Counted from the stretch's first letter, positions 1 to 7,833 are shown. The stretch is DNA of 64,000 nt from Gammaproteobacteria bacterium (GCA_034522055.1 JAXHLS010000002.1:3491549-3555548); one strand, 5' to 3'. A program made the numbers and translations. Notes: generated by a model not told the origin, from the letters alone.

Positions 1-187
1 GGCCAACGCGGCCGCCATCGTCTGCTTTCACAACCACCCTTCGGGTGTCGCCGAGCCGAGTCATGCCGACGAGGCCATCACGCGCAGGCTGAAAGAGGCC
101 CTCGCACTGGTGGACATCCGCCTGCTCGATCATTTCGTGGTCGCCGCCGGCGAAAGCGTGTCCTTTGCCGAGCGTGGCCTTCTCTGA
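1..187 (+). CDS. radC: RadC/JAB-domain protein, C-terminal part (5' end outside window)
   Basis: The frame opens at base 2 and gives 61 codons to TGA at 185-187. It contains the JAB metal-binding signature of the RadC family: the CFHNHPSG stretch followed about 10 residues later by the AD pair of the JAMM motif. RadC proteins are predicted zinc-dependent JAB proteins linked to DNA repair and are very common as accessory copies on plasmids, ICEs and islands. The N-terminal helix-hairpin-helix part is off the window. The next gene (DUF6573) is a usual neighbour of such accessory radC genes, so this is probably a mobile-element copy rather than the housekeeping gene; that is inference. Confidence 0.9.
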   Translation, partial: ANAAAIVCFHNHPSGVAEPSHADEAITRRLKEALALVDIRLLDHFVVAAGESVSFAERGLL

Positions 188-273
188 GTCCACGCACCTT
201 TTACCCACCCACCGGAGAGGCCCCTCCCATTCGGGGGAGTGCCTCTCCGACTCTTTCATCCAAGGAGAACACC

Positions 274-702
274 ATGTCAGACCCAACCATCAAGCCCATG
301 GCCCACCCCATCTTCGGCGAGGTCATCTCGACCTATACCCGCGCCCAGGCCCTCGAGGACGGTGTCCTGGTTGCCGCGGGGATCATCAACCTGGAATCAG
401 GCTTTGCCGGTCCGGTGGCCCTGACCGCGGCGGCCTGGGCCGATTGCGTGGCCTGGACCCCGGACGACAGCCAGCGCCAGCTTGAACAGCGTGAAGGCGA
501 GCGCCTGTGGAACGTGCTCTACTCCACCGCCTGTGCGATCCGGCTGGCGGACTATGCAGTCCACCAGTTGAACTACGAAGTCAGCCGTGTCGCGAGGGAC
601 GGCGTTTCCACCCGGCGCACGCCGGCAAGTCTGAAGTGCGTGGTGGGACCCGGTGACGACGGTGAACCCGTCATGACCATCTTGCTACCAAACGAGGACT
701 GA
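274..702 (+). CDS. DUF6573 family protein
   Basis: 142 aa, ATG preceded by AAGGAG 8 bases upstream. The N-terminal signature (FGEVISTYTRAQALEDGVLV) matches the DUF6573 family as I know it. These are small cytoplasmic proteins of unknown function found next to radC on ICEs and plasmids. No membrane segment or catalytic motif is visible. It lies 87 bp behind radC on the same strand and may be co-transcribed. The family assignment is from memory of the signature. Confidence 0.8.
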   Translation: MSDPTIKPMAHPIFGEVISTYTRAQALEDGVLVAAGIINLESGFAGPVALTAAAWADCVAWTPDDSQRQLEQREGERLWNVLYSTACAIRLADYAVHQLNYEVSRVARDGVSTRRTPASLKCVVGPGDDGEPVMTILLPNED

Positions 703-720
703 TCCCGCCGGCCGCTGCCG

Positions 721-794
721 GCATCTTCTCCCTGGCCACTTGGGTAAAAGTGGCGCCTCTCCCTCTCCGGCCCACGGGCTCCAGCACTGTCTCA
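721..794. repeat. 74-bp dispersed repeat, copy 1
   Basis: This stretch matches 5505-5578 over 74 bases in the same orientation with roughly ten mismatches; both share the core TGGCCACTTGGGTAAAAGTGG. In the second copy it is the 5' leader of a small reverse-strand gene, which is missing here. The rest of 703-1053 shows no credible gene. Confidence 0.7.
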
Positions 795-1053
795 GTTGCA
801 GCTGCGCAGCGCGCAGGGGCCGCCGAATGGACGGTGATCGTTCACCGCCACTGACCAGCCAGTTGGCCTTGCGGTACTGGAACTCGGTCATATTAGCCGC
901 GATGCCTGTGCCGATCACGATCAGCAGGATACGGGCCGCAGCAAGGTCTGACTTAGCCACCACCAGGCACGACTGGCAGCAGTACCGAGCGCAAAGCACC
1001 GACTTGCTGTTCTAGATACAGGTCGTTCGGTGTAGAGAAAATTGCTTAGGCAA

Positions 1054-2151
1054 TTAGCGGGCACGCCCTCGCCACCACAACCAAACGCCAGCGCTGATCT
1101 GCACGGCCAGCAGCATTGCAGCAATGAGGGCGGCAATTCTGCCCGGCGCACCAAGTACCGCCCCGGTGTGCAACGGCAAAGCCAGGTGTTTGACATGGTT
1201 CAATCCGCTCGCGGCGAGCCATCCCTCGCGACCTAGCAATTGACCATCAGAGGCCTCCACGTAGACTTGCTCTTCGGGGCGGTGCCAGATGCCGTGTTCA
1301 GGGTCGTGCCTGAAATCGACCCGGTAACGCGACTTGTCGCTTTCGATGCGAATCGATTCGAGCTGGTAATCACGTCCATTCCCGGGCAGGTTCGACCGTG
1401 CGGCGGTTGCGGCGGCTTCGAAACCGACCGGGTTACCGGCTTGCGTCGCCGACGCCACGCCGGGCTCGACAAAGATCCAGCCCTCGAATACGAGAACACT
1501 GGCGCTGGCGGAGAAGACGATTGCCGCCCCGGCCAGCCACAGGCCGCCGCCGCGGTGCAACTGATAGCTCGAACGAAAGCGCGTGATGCGCCATCCACGC
1601 GGCCATTTCGATCTGGAGCCCCCGCGTGGCAGACAGAGGACAATGCCCAGCGCCCCGGAGAGCAGCCACAGGATGGCTACCACGCCGAGGATGATTTTGC
1701 CGGTATCGCCTGCCAGAAGCTTGGTGTGCAACTCCTTGACCGTGGGCATCAGACTGGCGCGGCCCAGTCCGATCATCTTGTGCGGGCGCTCGCCGAGTAT
1801 GCGGCCGTTGAAAGGGTCAATGAAGCGTTCAATTTCGCTGTTCGGATCGTGCCTGTTCCGGGCAAGGACCCGCGCGGGAGAACTAGAATTCGGCGATATC
1901 GACGGATAAATCCGCGTGACTTCCTGAACACCCGGGCTGCTGACTGCCCGGCGCGCCAGTTTATCCAGCCTAAGCCGAAGCGGCGCGCCCGCCGCTTGCC
2001 GTTTGACTTCAAGATCGAGAACAATCGGCTCCAGCTCGTCTTCGAACAGCAGCAACGAACCGGTCAGGCACTGCAGGACAAGGATCATGAACAGTGCCAG
2101 TCCGGCCCATCGATGTAGCCTTTTCAACCCAGAAATACTCAGAAGCGCCAC
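1054..2151 (-). CDS. PepSY-domain integral membrane protein
   Basis: 365 aa. It starts with a basic segment and a hydrophobic helix (about residues 15-35, ALFMILVLQCLTGSLLLFEDEL), has further membrane helices near 150-175, 200-225 and 335-360, and a large soluble loop between them. This is the layout of PepSY-associated TM-helix proteins. Such proteins often sit next to TonB-dependent receptors and are thought to act in inner-membrane steps of siderophore-iron reduction or uptake. Its ATG overlaps the end of the upstream receptor gene by 13 bp, so the two are almost certainly one operon with coupled translation. The substrate cannot be read from sequence. Confidence 0.85.
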   Translation of the reverse strand: MALLSISGLKRLHRWAGLALFMILVLQCLTGSLLLFEDELEPIVLDLEVKRQAAGAPLRLRLDKLARRAVSSPGVQEVTRIYPSISPNSSSPARVLARNRHDPNSEIERFIDPFNGRILGERPHKMIGLGRASLMPTVKELHTKLLAGDTGKIILGVVAILWLLSGALGIVLCLPRGGSRSKWPRGWRITRFRSSYQLHRGGGLWLAGAAIVFSASASVLVFEGWIFVEPGVASATQAGNPVGFEAAATAARSNLPGNGRDYQLESIRIESDKSRYRVDFRHDPEHGIWHRPEEQVYVEASDGQLLGREGWLAASGLNHVKHLALPLHTGAVLGAPGRIAALIAAMLLAVQISAGVWLWWRGRAR

Positions 2152-4364
2152 TTCACGCGTGCGAATACGCTGCGATACGTGGGTTCTCGGGTAAGCGTAA
2201 CGGCTTCGACCGCACCGGTTCCATCAAGCACCCGATCGACCCGGTCCTCGGTCTGGTCCAGAAGATTGGTTGCGCTGATAGACACGTCGAGCTTTTCAGT
2301 CACCTGAGTTTTGACCGACAGGTCCAGCCGGGTCCGTTCCTCTATCGATTGGTCGAGAAATCCCCCGTTGGCCAGGCGCTGAGTCTGATCGACCGAAGTT
2401 GTGTGATTGACGGAAAGCCCGAACGTCGTTTGCCAGGGCACGAAAAAGTAGTCGACGCCCAGATTTGCGACAGCATCCGGCTGATTCAGAAAACGCCTTG
2501 AACCGCCGCCAATTTCGTCGACGCGTGAATCGGTATAGGTCACATTGCCCCATAGAGTGGTGTTGTTGAAGCCGATCGCGTCCAGCGGCACGCGGCCCGC
2601 AACTTCGACCCCGGCGGCGCGAGCGTCTCCGACATTCTGCGGCGAGGCAACAAAACGCCCGCTGACCTGCGCGGTGACCAATTCGATCTTGTCTTCGAAT
2701 TCACGCGCAAACAGATTTAGTGAAACGTAGCCGCGATCATTGGCGAAGTAATAGTCTACGCCAGCGTCCAGGCCCCAGATGGATTCGGGTTCCTGGTTCG
2801 GGTTGCCCTGTACATCCGGTTCGGCAGGAGTGCCGTCCTGCTCGTCAACCGCTGGCGAAAGCGTCCGCAGGTCGGGCCGGCGCAAGGTCCGCGCAACGCC
2901 GAGGCGCAGGTCGGTATTGGGTGTGGCAGCGAATACCACGTTCAGCGAAGGCAGCAGGAATGCGACGTCCTCCGAGGTGGTCGTACCGAAGAAATCGGTT
3001 GCTTCGGTATCCGAGCTTTCCAGGCGCAAGCCGCCGGTTGTGCTGAGACGTTCGTTGGCCTGCCAGATGTCTTCAGCGAAAGCGAACAACACGTCTTCGT
3101 CGATGTCGAAGATGCGATCCTCGCGCGGCGGGCGCAACGCGCCGTTGCGGATCTCGGAATTGGTCTCATCGTGTTCCCGCAGCTCGGCGCCGACGCCGAA
3201 GCTGATGTCGTGGGCGCCGGCGGCTATATTCAGGACGGCTTCCGGCCGGATCATCGAGAGCTCAATCAGCTCGGTGCGCTGCCGTTCGCGGTCGACACTG
3301 CCGTCGGCGTTGAAGCGGGTTTCATCACGATCGGTGTCGGTCTCACCCTGCTGCCAGTCGAAGCCCACGCGTAGCTGCGCGGATGCGCCGATGGCACGCT
3401 TCCAGTCGGCCCGAAAGCCGTAGCTTTCCCGGACTCTTTCGCGGCGCTCGTCGCTCACTCGATCGGTGGTTACCTGGTCGTCTTCCAGGTCGGTCTCGAT
3501 ATCGTCTCGAAACTCCTTGGTGCGCAGATAGAATGGCTCGAACTCGAAGCGACCGGCATATTCGGTTTCCAGTGCAAAACGCGGAATGAGGTTGACCTGG
3601 TCGAAACGCCGTTCGTTGAGCTCCAGCACGCCACCATCGGGCGTGCCGCCTGCGTCAAATTCAAACGCATCCTTGCTCTCGCTGCGCCGAAAGCGCTGCA
3701 GCGAACCGGCCAGCGCAGCTTCCAGGGGACCGATTCTCTCGCCGTGCGAAAACGTTACCTCGCCCATTTCATCGTTGTCTTCGAGATAGCCAACGCCTAC
3801 CGCCAGCTCGCTATCCGACAGGGAATCAACGCCATTTTTCAGCACGATGTTGACGGTGCCGGCAGCACCCTGCCCGTTGTAGATAGCCCGTGGCGCACGG
3901 ATCACTTCCACACGCTCGACCAGCCCGGTGGGTATCCGGTCGACCTCGAAGTTGCGCCGGGACTCGCCATCGATCAGCGGCCTGCCGTTGATCAGAACCT
4001 GCGTATATTCACCGGGCAAGCCACGCAACCGAACCTCGCGCGCGCGGTTGGCGCCGTCAAATGTGACGCCCGGCAGCCGCCGCAGCGCGTCGCCAAGCGC
4101 CTGCTCGTTGAACTGCTGGAGCTGCTCGGCGTCGATAACTTCCATCGCGTTGGGTGCGTCAGCTTTCCGCCGCACTGCCTCCTGGCTCGACGTTTCGATG
4201 CTGCCCACTATCGAGATCGGCTCTAACATAACCGCCCCTGTCTCGGCCTCGGATTCGATCGGCCTCTGGGGCTGCGCTGCCGTATTTCCGGTTAGCAGTG
4301 CTACCAAAATTAGCGTCATTGTGCAAGGCCAGGAAGGGCCGAACCGGGATTCTTCGTGCGTCAT
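2139..4364 (-). CDS. TonB-dependent outer-membrane receptor
   Basis: 741 aa, the usual length for the family. An N-terminal signal peptide is visible (hydrophobic ILVALLTG near residues 18-30). The plug domain (about 65-180) has the typical VIDAEQLQQFNEQALGDALR and LINGRPLIDG stretches. The rest is beta-barrel rich in acidic and aromatic residues and ends in the C-terminal phenylalanine (VKWRF) needed for outer-membrane assembly. It imports a ferric chelate or similar ligand with energy from TonB/ExbBD. The PepSY partner downstream and the candidate Fur site upstream point to iron. No TonB box or ligand class could be assigned with certainty. Confidence 0.92.
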   Translation of the reverse strand: MTHEESRFGPSWPCTMTLILVALLTGNTAAQPQRPIESEAETGAVMLEPISIVGSIETSSQEAVRRKADAPNAMEVIDAEQLQQFNEQALGDALRRLPGVTFDGANRAREVRLRGLPGEYTQVLINGRPLIDGESRRNFEVDRIPTGLVERVEVIRAPRAIYNGQGAAGTVNIVLKNGVDSLSDSELAVGVGYLEDNDEMGEVTFSHGERIGPLEAALAGSLQRFRRSESKDAFEFDAGGTPDGGVLELNERRFDQVNLIPRFALETEYAGRFEFEPFYLRTKEFRDDIETDLEDDQVTTDRVSDERRERVRESYGFRADWKRAIGASAQLRVGFDWQQGETDTDRDETRFNADGSVDRERQRTELIELSMIRPEAVLNIAAGAHDISFGVGAELREHDETNSEIRNGALRPPREDRIFDIDEDVLFAFAEDIWQANERLSTTGGLRLESSDTEATDFFGTTTSEDVAFLLPSLNVVFAATPNTDLRLGVARTLRRPDLRTLSPAVDEQDGTPAEPDVQGNPNQEPESIWGLDAGVDYYFANDRGYVSLNLFAREFEDKIELVTAQVSGRFVASPQNVGDARAAGVEVAGRVPLDAIGFNNTTLWGNVTYTDSRVDEIGGGSRRFLNQPDAVANLGVDYFFVPWQTTFGLSVNHTTSVDQTQRLANGGFLDQSIEERTRLDLSVKTQVTEKLDVSISATNLLDQTEDRVDRVLDGTGAVEAVTLTREPTYRSVFARVKWRF

Positions 4365-4389
4365 TATGCGTGGACTTCAATAACAAAGA

Positions 4390-4431
4390 TGAGAAGCATT
4401 CGCATTATAGTGCGTATTAACGGGTTTGCAA
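4390..4431 (-). promoter_or_regulatory. Candidate promoter with Fur-box-like site for the TonB receptor operon
   Basis: On the reverse strand TTGCAA (4426-4431) and TATAAT (4404-4409) are 16 bp apart. Just downstream, 4390-4404 reads TGCGAATGCTTCTCA, which matches 10 of 14 defined positions of the 7-1-7 Fur consensus TGATAATNATTATCA. A repressor bound there would block transcription, the expected arrangement for an iron-regulated receptor. Prediction by eye only. Confidence 0.45.
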
Positions 4432-4439
4432 TGTATTCG

Positions 4440-4524
4440 AGCCGCTCGACTTGATGGCGCACGTCCCTGTGCGCCACCTTGCGGGCGACCTGCGGTCGTC
4501 CAAATCGGCAGTCTTGCCGATTTG
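4440..4524 (-). mobile_element. Multi-hairpin mini-element, copy 1
   Basis: Read on the reverse strand it starts with a perfect 10-bp hairpin (CAAATCGGCA/TGCCGATTTG, 4501-4524). Smaller hairpins follow (GACC/GGTC at 4487-4497 and GGCGCAC/GTGCGCC at 4456-4475), and it ends near CTCGA. The same series of stems occurs at 4916-4987. It abuts the IS91 relic at 4525. No coding capacity. Confidence 0.55.
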
Positions 4525-4577
4525 TCATTGCGCGGCGGGCAGCGCTGGTGCCGAAACGTCGGGTCAATCTCACTCGG

Positions 4578-4736
4578 CTATGCAGATCTCCGCATAGCCG
4601 GGTCTATGCCCACATCGGCACTATGCGGAGAAAGCCAATCGATCACGAAAAATCTGCTGATGATTAAAGGGCTTGCGAGCGGTGACGGCTGCCGTATCTG
4701 CGCATAGTCTGGGCTATGCAGATCTCCGCATAGAGC
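4578..4736. mobile_element. 159-bp MITE-like insertion within the IS91 relic
   Basis: The sequence interrupts the IS91 coding phase exactly between VNLTR and FHGVF. It begins with CTATGCAGATCTCCGCATAG (4578-4597), and the same 20-mer recurs at 4714-4733. Read inward from each end, the two termini are inverted copies for about 36 bases, so they form long imperfect terminal inverted repeats made of nested CTATGC/GCATAG palindromes. CGG (4575-4577 and 4737-4739) flanks it as a possible 3-bp target duplication. No coding capacity. Confidence 0.65.
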
Positions 4737-4915
4737 CGGTTCCACGGCGTGTTTGCGCCCAACAGCAAGTATCGCGCGCGGGTGACGCTGGCCAGGCGGG
4801 GCGAGGGAGGCGAGCACACCACGCCCACGGATCCGGAAGAGCCCACGCCCGCCGAACGCCGCGCTACGATGACTTGGGCGCAGCGTTTGAAGCGAGTCTT
4901 CGGGGTCAATATTGA

Positions 4916-4987
4916 CAAATCGGCAGGAAAGCCGATTTGCACAGCCGAAGGCTGCCGCGAAGCGGTCGGGTACAGGGATGTACTCGA
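4916..4987 (+). mobile_element. Multi-hairpin mini-element, copy 2
   Basis: It inserts into the IS91 relic between the NID and TCPACGG blocks. It starts with a 9-bp hairpin (CAAATCGGC, 4916-4924, with GCCGATTTG, 4931-4939). Stems GCCGAAGGC, TGCCGCGAAGCGG and GTACAGGGATGTAC follow, in the same order as copy 1 at 4440-4524, and it ends at CTCGA. Removing it restores the IS91 protein sequence almost exactly. Confidence 0.6.
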
Positions 4988-5089
4988 AGAGACCTGTCCC
5001 GCTTGCGGCGGGGCAGTGCGGATCATCGCGTGCATCGAGGACCCGGGAGTCATCTAGAAGATCCTTACCCACCTCGATGTGAATGGGGT

Positions 5090-5503
5090 GAGCCCAAAGC
5101 CACCTGGCGGGCCTTGGACTCCCGCCTGCCCATTGCACCGGGGATCATCGACTATGGGTTCAGGCTGCCCCTGGGCCTGCCCCGGGTGATGCTGGCCAAC
5201 ACCATATCCCTGCTGCCCGGAACCCTCGGCGCCGGCATGGAGGGCGACATCCTCAAGGTCCATGTGCTCGACGAAGAGCAGGATGTGGCTGGCGAGATAG
5301 CCGAGGTGGACGGAGAGGCCCAGGGATGGCAGCACCTCGCGGGGATCGAAGGTATCGGTGACCAGGGCGCTGCTCCATGCGGCAGCCTCCAGGATGTGTT
5401 TGCCTCGCGCCGATAGTCTGGTGTCCACGCCGAAGGCCTGCAGGGTCAGTCCCTCGGTGACGATGGACTAATCGGCCATTTCGGCATGGGCGTTTCCGGT
5501 CAT
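5090..5503 (-). pseudogene. Unrecognised small protein, interrupted by an early stop and 3'-truncated
   Basis: An ATG at 5503 behind GGGAGAAG opens MTGNAHAEMAD, then TAG (5468-5470). The frame stays open as SIVTEGLTLQAFG followed by about 110 codons with sensible composition (HILEAAAWSSALVTDTFDPREVLPSLGL and on). Homology-like composition fades where the IS91 relic begins near 5090. I do not recognise the family. The leader is the 74-bp repeat also found at 721-794, which suggests a mobile-element gene whose coding part was lost at the first locus. Confidence 0.45.
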
Positions 5504-5504
5504 G

Positions 5505-5578
5505 GCATCTTCTCCCTGGCCACTTGGGTAAAAGTGGCACCTCTCCCTCTCTAGCCCGCGGGCCCCACGACCGTCTCA
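5505..5578. repeat. 74-bp dispersed repeat, copy 2
   Basis: Direct repeat of 721-794. On the reverse strand it forms the leader and ribosome-binding region (GGGAGAAGATGCC) of the small pseudogene starting at 5503. Confidence 0.7.
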
Positions 5579-5658
5579 CCGAGTCGTCGGCTCGGAGAAC
5601 CAGCAGGTGCCGGCCCATCAACGGGTTGCGATCGGCTTGCCCTGGACGTACATTAAAG

Positions 5659-5676
5659 AGTACAAGTTAACGTACT
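5659..5676. promoter_or_regulatory. Inverted repeat upstream of the Phd/ParE operon (candidate operator)
   Basis: AGTAC (5659-5663) and GTACT (5672-5676) form an inverted repeat 14 bp before the antitoxin start, with a third GTAC at 5647-5650. Phd/YefM antitoxins repress their own promoter from such palindromes. Confidence 0.45.
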
Positions 5677-5689
5677 TTTAGAGGTCGCC

Positions 5690-5971
5690 ATGTCGAAAGT
5701 AAGAGTTGATGAGGATATCCGTCCCTTGTCTGAGTTTCGTGCCGAAGTGGCGTCGTTTGTAAAGCACATTCACGAGACGCGGCGACCGATGGTCTTGACC
5801 CAGCGAGGGCGTGGGGTCGCCGTCCTCATGGATGTCCATGAGTTCGAGTCGATGCAGGAACGACTGGAGATCCTCGAGGACATCTATGGCGCCGAGGAAC
5901 AACTTGCCGCCGGCGGGGGCGTCCCCCACGATGAAGCGAGGGCGCGGGTCCTGAAAGGGATCGCGCGGTGA
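5690..5971 (+). CDS. Type II antitoxin, Phd/YefM family
   Basis: 93 aa, ATG with AGAGG upstream. The N-terminal half has the Phd/YefM fold signature (PLSEFRAEVASFVKHIHETRRPMVLTQRGRGVAVLMDVHEFE), which binds operator DNA. The C-terminal tail (about 60-93) is the flexible toxin-binding part. It overlaps the toxin gene by 4 bases (GTGA), so the pair is translationally coupled. It neutralises the ParE-type partner and represses the operon. Confidence 0.93.
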   Translation: MSKVRVDEDIRPLSEFRAEVASFVKHIHETRRPMVLTQRGRGVAVLMDVHEFESMQERLEILEDIYGAEEQLAAGGGVPHDEARARVLKGIAR

Positions 5972-6270
5972 GGGTGGAGTGGTCTCCACTGGCACTGGAT
6001 CGGGTATCTGATATCGCGCGCTACATCGCCAAAGACAACCCGGATGCCGCCGAACGGTGGGTGAACGAACTGTTCGATGCGGTCGAGCGTCTGGAGGATT
6101 TTCCGGAGATCGGTCGCGTTGTTCCGGAAGTGGGTGTCAGGCGAATCAGAGAGCTGATCTTTGGCGCCTACCGCGTGATTTACAGCGTCAAGGACAAGGT
6201 CGAGATCCTCACGGTCCGCCGGGGAAGCCAGCTGCTGGATGTGAGCGAGATCGACGATGAACAGGAGTAA
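5968..6270 (+). CDS. Type II toxin, RelE/ParE family
   Basis: 100 aa from a GTG overlapping the antitoxin stop. The sequence WSPLALDRVSDIARYIAKDNPDAAERWVNELFDAVERLEDFPEIGR and RELIFGAYRVIYSV are hallmarks of the ParE/RelE superfamily; the closest style is ParE, which poisons gyrase. RelE-type mRNA cleavage cannot be excluded from sequence. It is followed by, and overlaps, a third small frame. Confidence 0.92.
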   Translation: MRVEWSPLALDRVSDIARYIAKDNPDAAERWVNELFDAVERLEDFPEIGRVVPEVGVRRIRELIFGAYRVIYSVKDKVEILTVRRGSQLLDVSEIDDEQE

Positions 6271-6493
6271 CGAGACCATGGCACCGAAAGCCCAGTGCCC
6301 AAGGCCGGCTGGCTTGTCGCCTGCGCGAACCCGCCGCGGCCGGGACGTGGCAGATGTGAAGTCGGTGACTGACTCGGCGATGGCCGAAGACGAACGGGCG
6401 TTCATGCGCGCCGTCATCGCCGGTCTCGCCGACCTCAAGGCCGGAGGGGAACTGCCACTCGCGGAGGCCAAAGCGCGGTTGGGCTTGAAGTAG
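6257..6493 (+). CDS. Small hypothetical protein behind the TA pair
   Basis: Up to 78 aa from the ATG at 6257, which overlaps the toxin end by 14 bp. The C-terminal half (AEDERAFMRAVIAGLADLKAGGELPLAEAKARLGLK) looks like a small helical regulatory protein, while the N-terminal half is low-complexity and basic. A shorter start at 6380 (about 37 aa) is possible. A diverged copy of its last 18 codons recurs at 7899-7970. Function unknown; possibly a third TA-operon product. Confidence 0.5.
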   Translation: MNRSNETMAPKAQCPRPAGLSPARTRRGRDVADVKSVTDSAMAEDERAFMRAVIAGLADLKAGGELPLAEAKARLGLK

Positions 6494-6596
6494 ACTCATG
6501 CCGAAACGCGCCGACTCGGCATCGAATAGGTGCATCGGTCCGGCCGCGGCGTTGCCAAAACATGCCGCCGACGAGCCGCCCGGAAGCCGGCCACCA

Positions 6597-6617
6597 AATT
6601 ATTACAGTGTAATAATT
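6597..6617. repeat. Perfect 21-bp palindrome, copy P1
   Basis: Its 19-bp core is ATTATTACAGTGTAATAAT, and one more base pair on each side extends the symmetry. Related palindromes occur at 7834-7854 and 11871-11889. The dyad TTACA-N-TGTAA looks like an operator half-site pair. No intact gene starts immediately beside it. Confidence 0.7.
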
Positions 6618-6793
6618 CCTGCGGATGGCTATTGGTGGCCGCTTTCGACCTCGGTTGCCGGTCAGGTAGCGACCTCTTCGAGTTCAACGTACGTTCAGAC
6701 GCATAACCGAACCTACCTCGAGGTAGCCCCTGTCAAGATCGGTGATGGCGCGGACCACCGGTGGAGCGACGGCATCAACCCGTACGGGGTATC

Positions 6794-6821
6794 TTGGATA
6801 GTAGCACTTATGTGCTACACT
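6794..6821 (+). promoter_or_regulatory. Promoter and perfect operator palindrome for the RHH/ParE operon
   Basis: TTGGAT (6794-6799) and TACACT (6816-6821) are 16 bp apart. Between them lies the perfect inverted repeat GTAGCAC-TTAT-GTGCTAC (6801-6818). A ribbon-helix-helix antitoxin bound there would cover the promoter, the normal autoregulation of this TA type. Confidence 0.6.
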
Positions 6822-6849
6822 TTCGCCAAAGCAATGCTTGGGAGCCTGC

Positions 6850-7137
6850 ATGATGCCGACGACGACCGTTCGTTTGCCCGATGATCTCAAAAATCGTATT
6901 GCGCGTGCCGCAGAGCGGGTAGGCATGACCTCGCACGCGTTCATCCTCGATGCGATTGCCGAACGCGTGGATGCGGAAGAGCGACGCAATGAATTCCACG
7001 AGACGGCAGGAGATCGCTATGCCCAGATCGTCGCATCGGGAGAGACGATCCCCTGGTCGGAGATGCGTATCTATCTGGAAGATCGCGTAGCCGGTAAGAA
7101 GCCGACTCCTCCGGTGGCACGTAAGCTTTCCCGCTGA
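6850..7137 (+). CDS. Type II antitoxin, ribbon-helix-helix (CopG-like)
   Basis: 95 aa from ATG 6850 (a second ATG follows at 6853), with GGGAG at 6840-6844. The start at 6838 would place the ribosome-binding site inside the gene. Residues 3-45 (TTTVRLPDDLKNRIARAAERVGMTSHAFILDAI) form a textbook RHH DNA-binding domain. The C-terminal 50 residues are the toxin-wrapping tail. The toxin gene starts 12 bp downstream. Confidence 0.88.
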   Translation: MMPTTTVRLPDDLKNRIARAAERVGMTSHAFILDAIAERVDAEERRNEFHETAGDRYAQIVASGETIPWSEMRIYLEDRVAGKKPTPPVARKLSR

Positions 7138-7149
7138 TCATTCGTCGCG

Positions 7150-7446
7150 ATGGCGCGCATCGAGCTGGCGGCGCAGGTTGCCGACGATTTCGATCGAATA
7201 CTGGAACACCTCGCACAATACGAGGTCGCGGAGGCGGCAGCGCGTATCGATCAGATCATCCAGGCAATCAATGTGCTTGAATCCAATCCCCTGCTGGGAC
7301 GCCCAGCTCGTCACGATGCCCGGGAACTGATCATCGGTCGACAATCTCGCGGTTATGTTGCCCTCTATCGCTATGTTCCTGAGGTCGATACCGTCTTCGT
7401 GTTGGCGATCAGAAGCCAGCGCGAGGCGGGTTACAAATTCCTCTAA
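7150..7446 (+). CDS. Type II toxin, RelE/ParE family
   Basis: 98 aa. The blocks ARIELAAQVADDFDRILEHLAQY, INVLESNPLLGRPA and ELIIGRQSRGYVALYRYVPEVDTVFVLAIRSQREAGY match the ParE/RelE toxin fold, including the terminal beta strand and the REAGY end common in this subfamily. It is paired with the RHH antitoxin just upstream. It may act on gyrase or ribosome-bound mRNA. Confidence 0.9.
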   Translation: MARIELAAQVADDFDRILEHLAQYEVAEAAARIDQIIQAINVLESNPLLGRPARHDARELIIGRQSRGYVALYRYVPEVDTVFVLAIRSQREAGYKFL

Positions 7447-7471
7447 CGGACGAAAGAAGAAATTCTCACGC

Positions 7472-7660
7472 AGCTGTCCACTTAAGTCCACAGGCCTTGC
7501 CCGCCCTTGGCAAAGCGAGCCTTCTCACTCGCGTCGCTAAGGGCCGGACCGCGCTTGCGCGGTGCCTGTGGGCCCCTGTGGTCAGGTGAAGCCGCGACGC
7601 CGCTCGTGTCACTAGTGAGCGCAAGCGTGGTAGTGACGCGGGCGGCGCTACCGTAAACGG
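7472..7660. repeat. Structured repeat S, copy 1 (189 bp)
   Basis: It matches 11934-12196 along its whole length apart from a 73-bp insertion in the second copy. It holds several stems: CCGCGC-TT-GCGCGG, GCCTGTGG/CCTGTGGTC-type pairs and GTCACTA/TAGTGAC, and ends in GCTACCGTAAACGG. No reading frame of note. It follows the ParE toxin by 25 bp; 7661-7833 behind it shows nothing recognisable. Confidence 0.7.
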
Positions 7661-7833
7661 CTGGGCTCGAAGTAGGAGCATGGCGAAGGTTGCCATTCGG
7701 ATCACCGAATCCGCACTTAGCGATCTGGAATCGATACGGACCTGGTACGCGGATTCGTGTCGTTCGAGTCTGGCGTAGCGAGCGCCTGCTCGACGTGCCG
7801 GACGAAGACTCGCCCTGACGTGCCGCCTCGGCA

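Larger units (their letters stand above)
4525..5090 (+). pseudogene. IS91-family transposase relic (C-terminal part), pierced by small insertions
   Basis: Translation from about 4527 gives IARRAALVPKRRVNLTR, then after an insertion HGVFAPNSKYRARVTLARRG, TPAERRA, TWAQRLKRVFG, then after another insertion TCPACGGAVRIIACIEDPGVI, stop, KILTHL. These are the consecutive conserved blocks at the C-terminal end of IS91-type transposases. The catalytic HUH and tyrosine part is absent. The reading frame is destroyed by a 159-bp insertion at 4578, a 72-bp insertion at 4916 and an in-frame TAG after GVI, so it is a dead remnant. Confidence 0.8.

Noticed and set aside
1240-2118. 292-codon plus-strand frame opposite the PepSY gene
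   Set aside because: Arginine-rich antisense frame without motifs; the reverse strand has clear membrane helices and operon overlap.
7472-7660. Integron attC site or superintegron cassette
   Set aside because: No RYYYAAC...GTTRRRY pair at the ends of repeat S, and no integron-type integrase nearby; the hairpins follow another layout.
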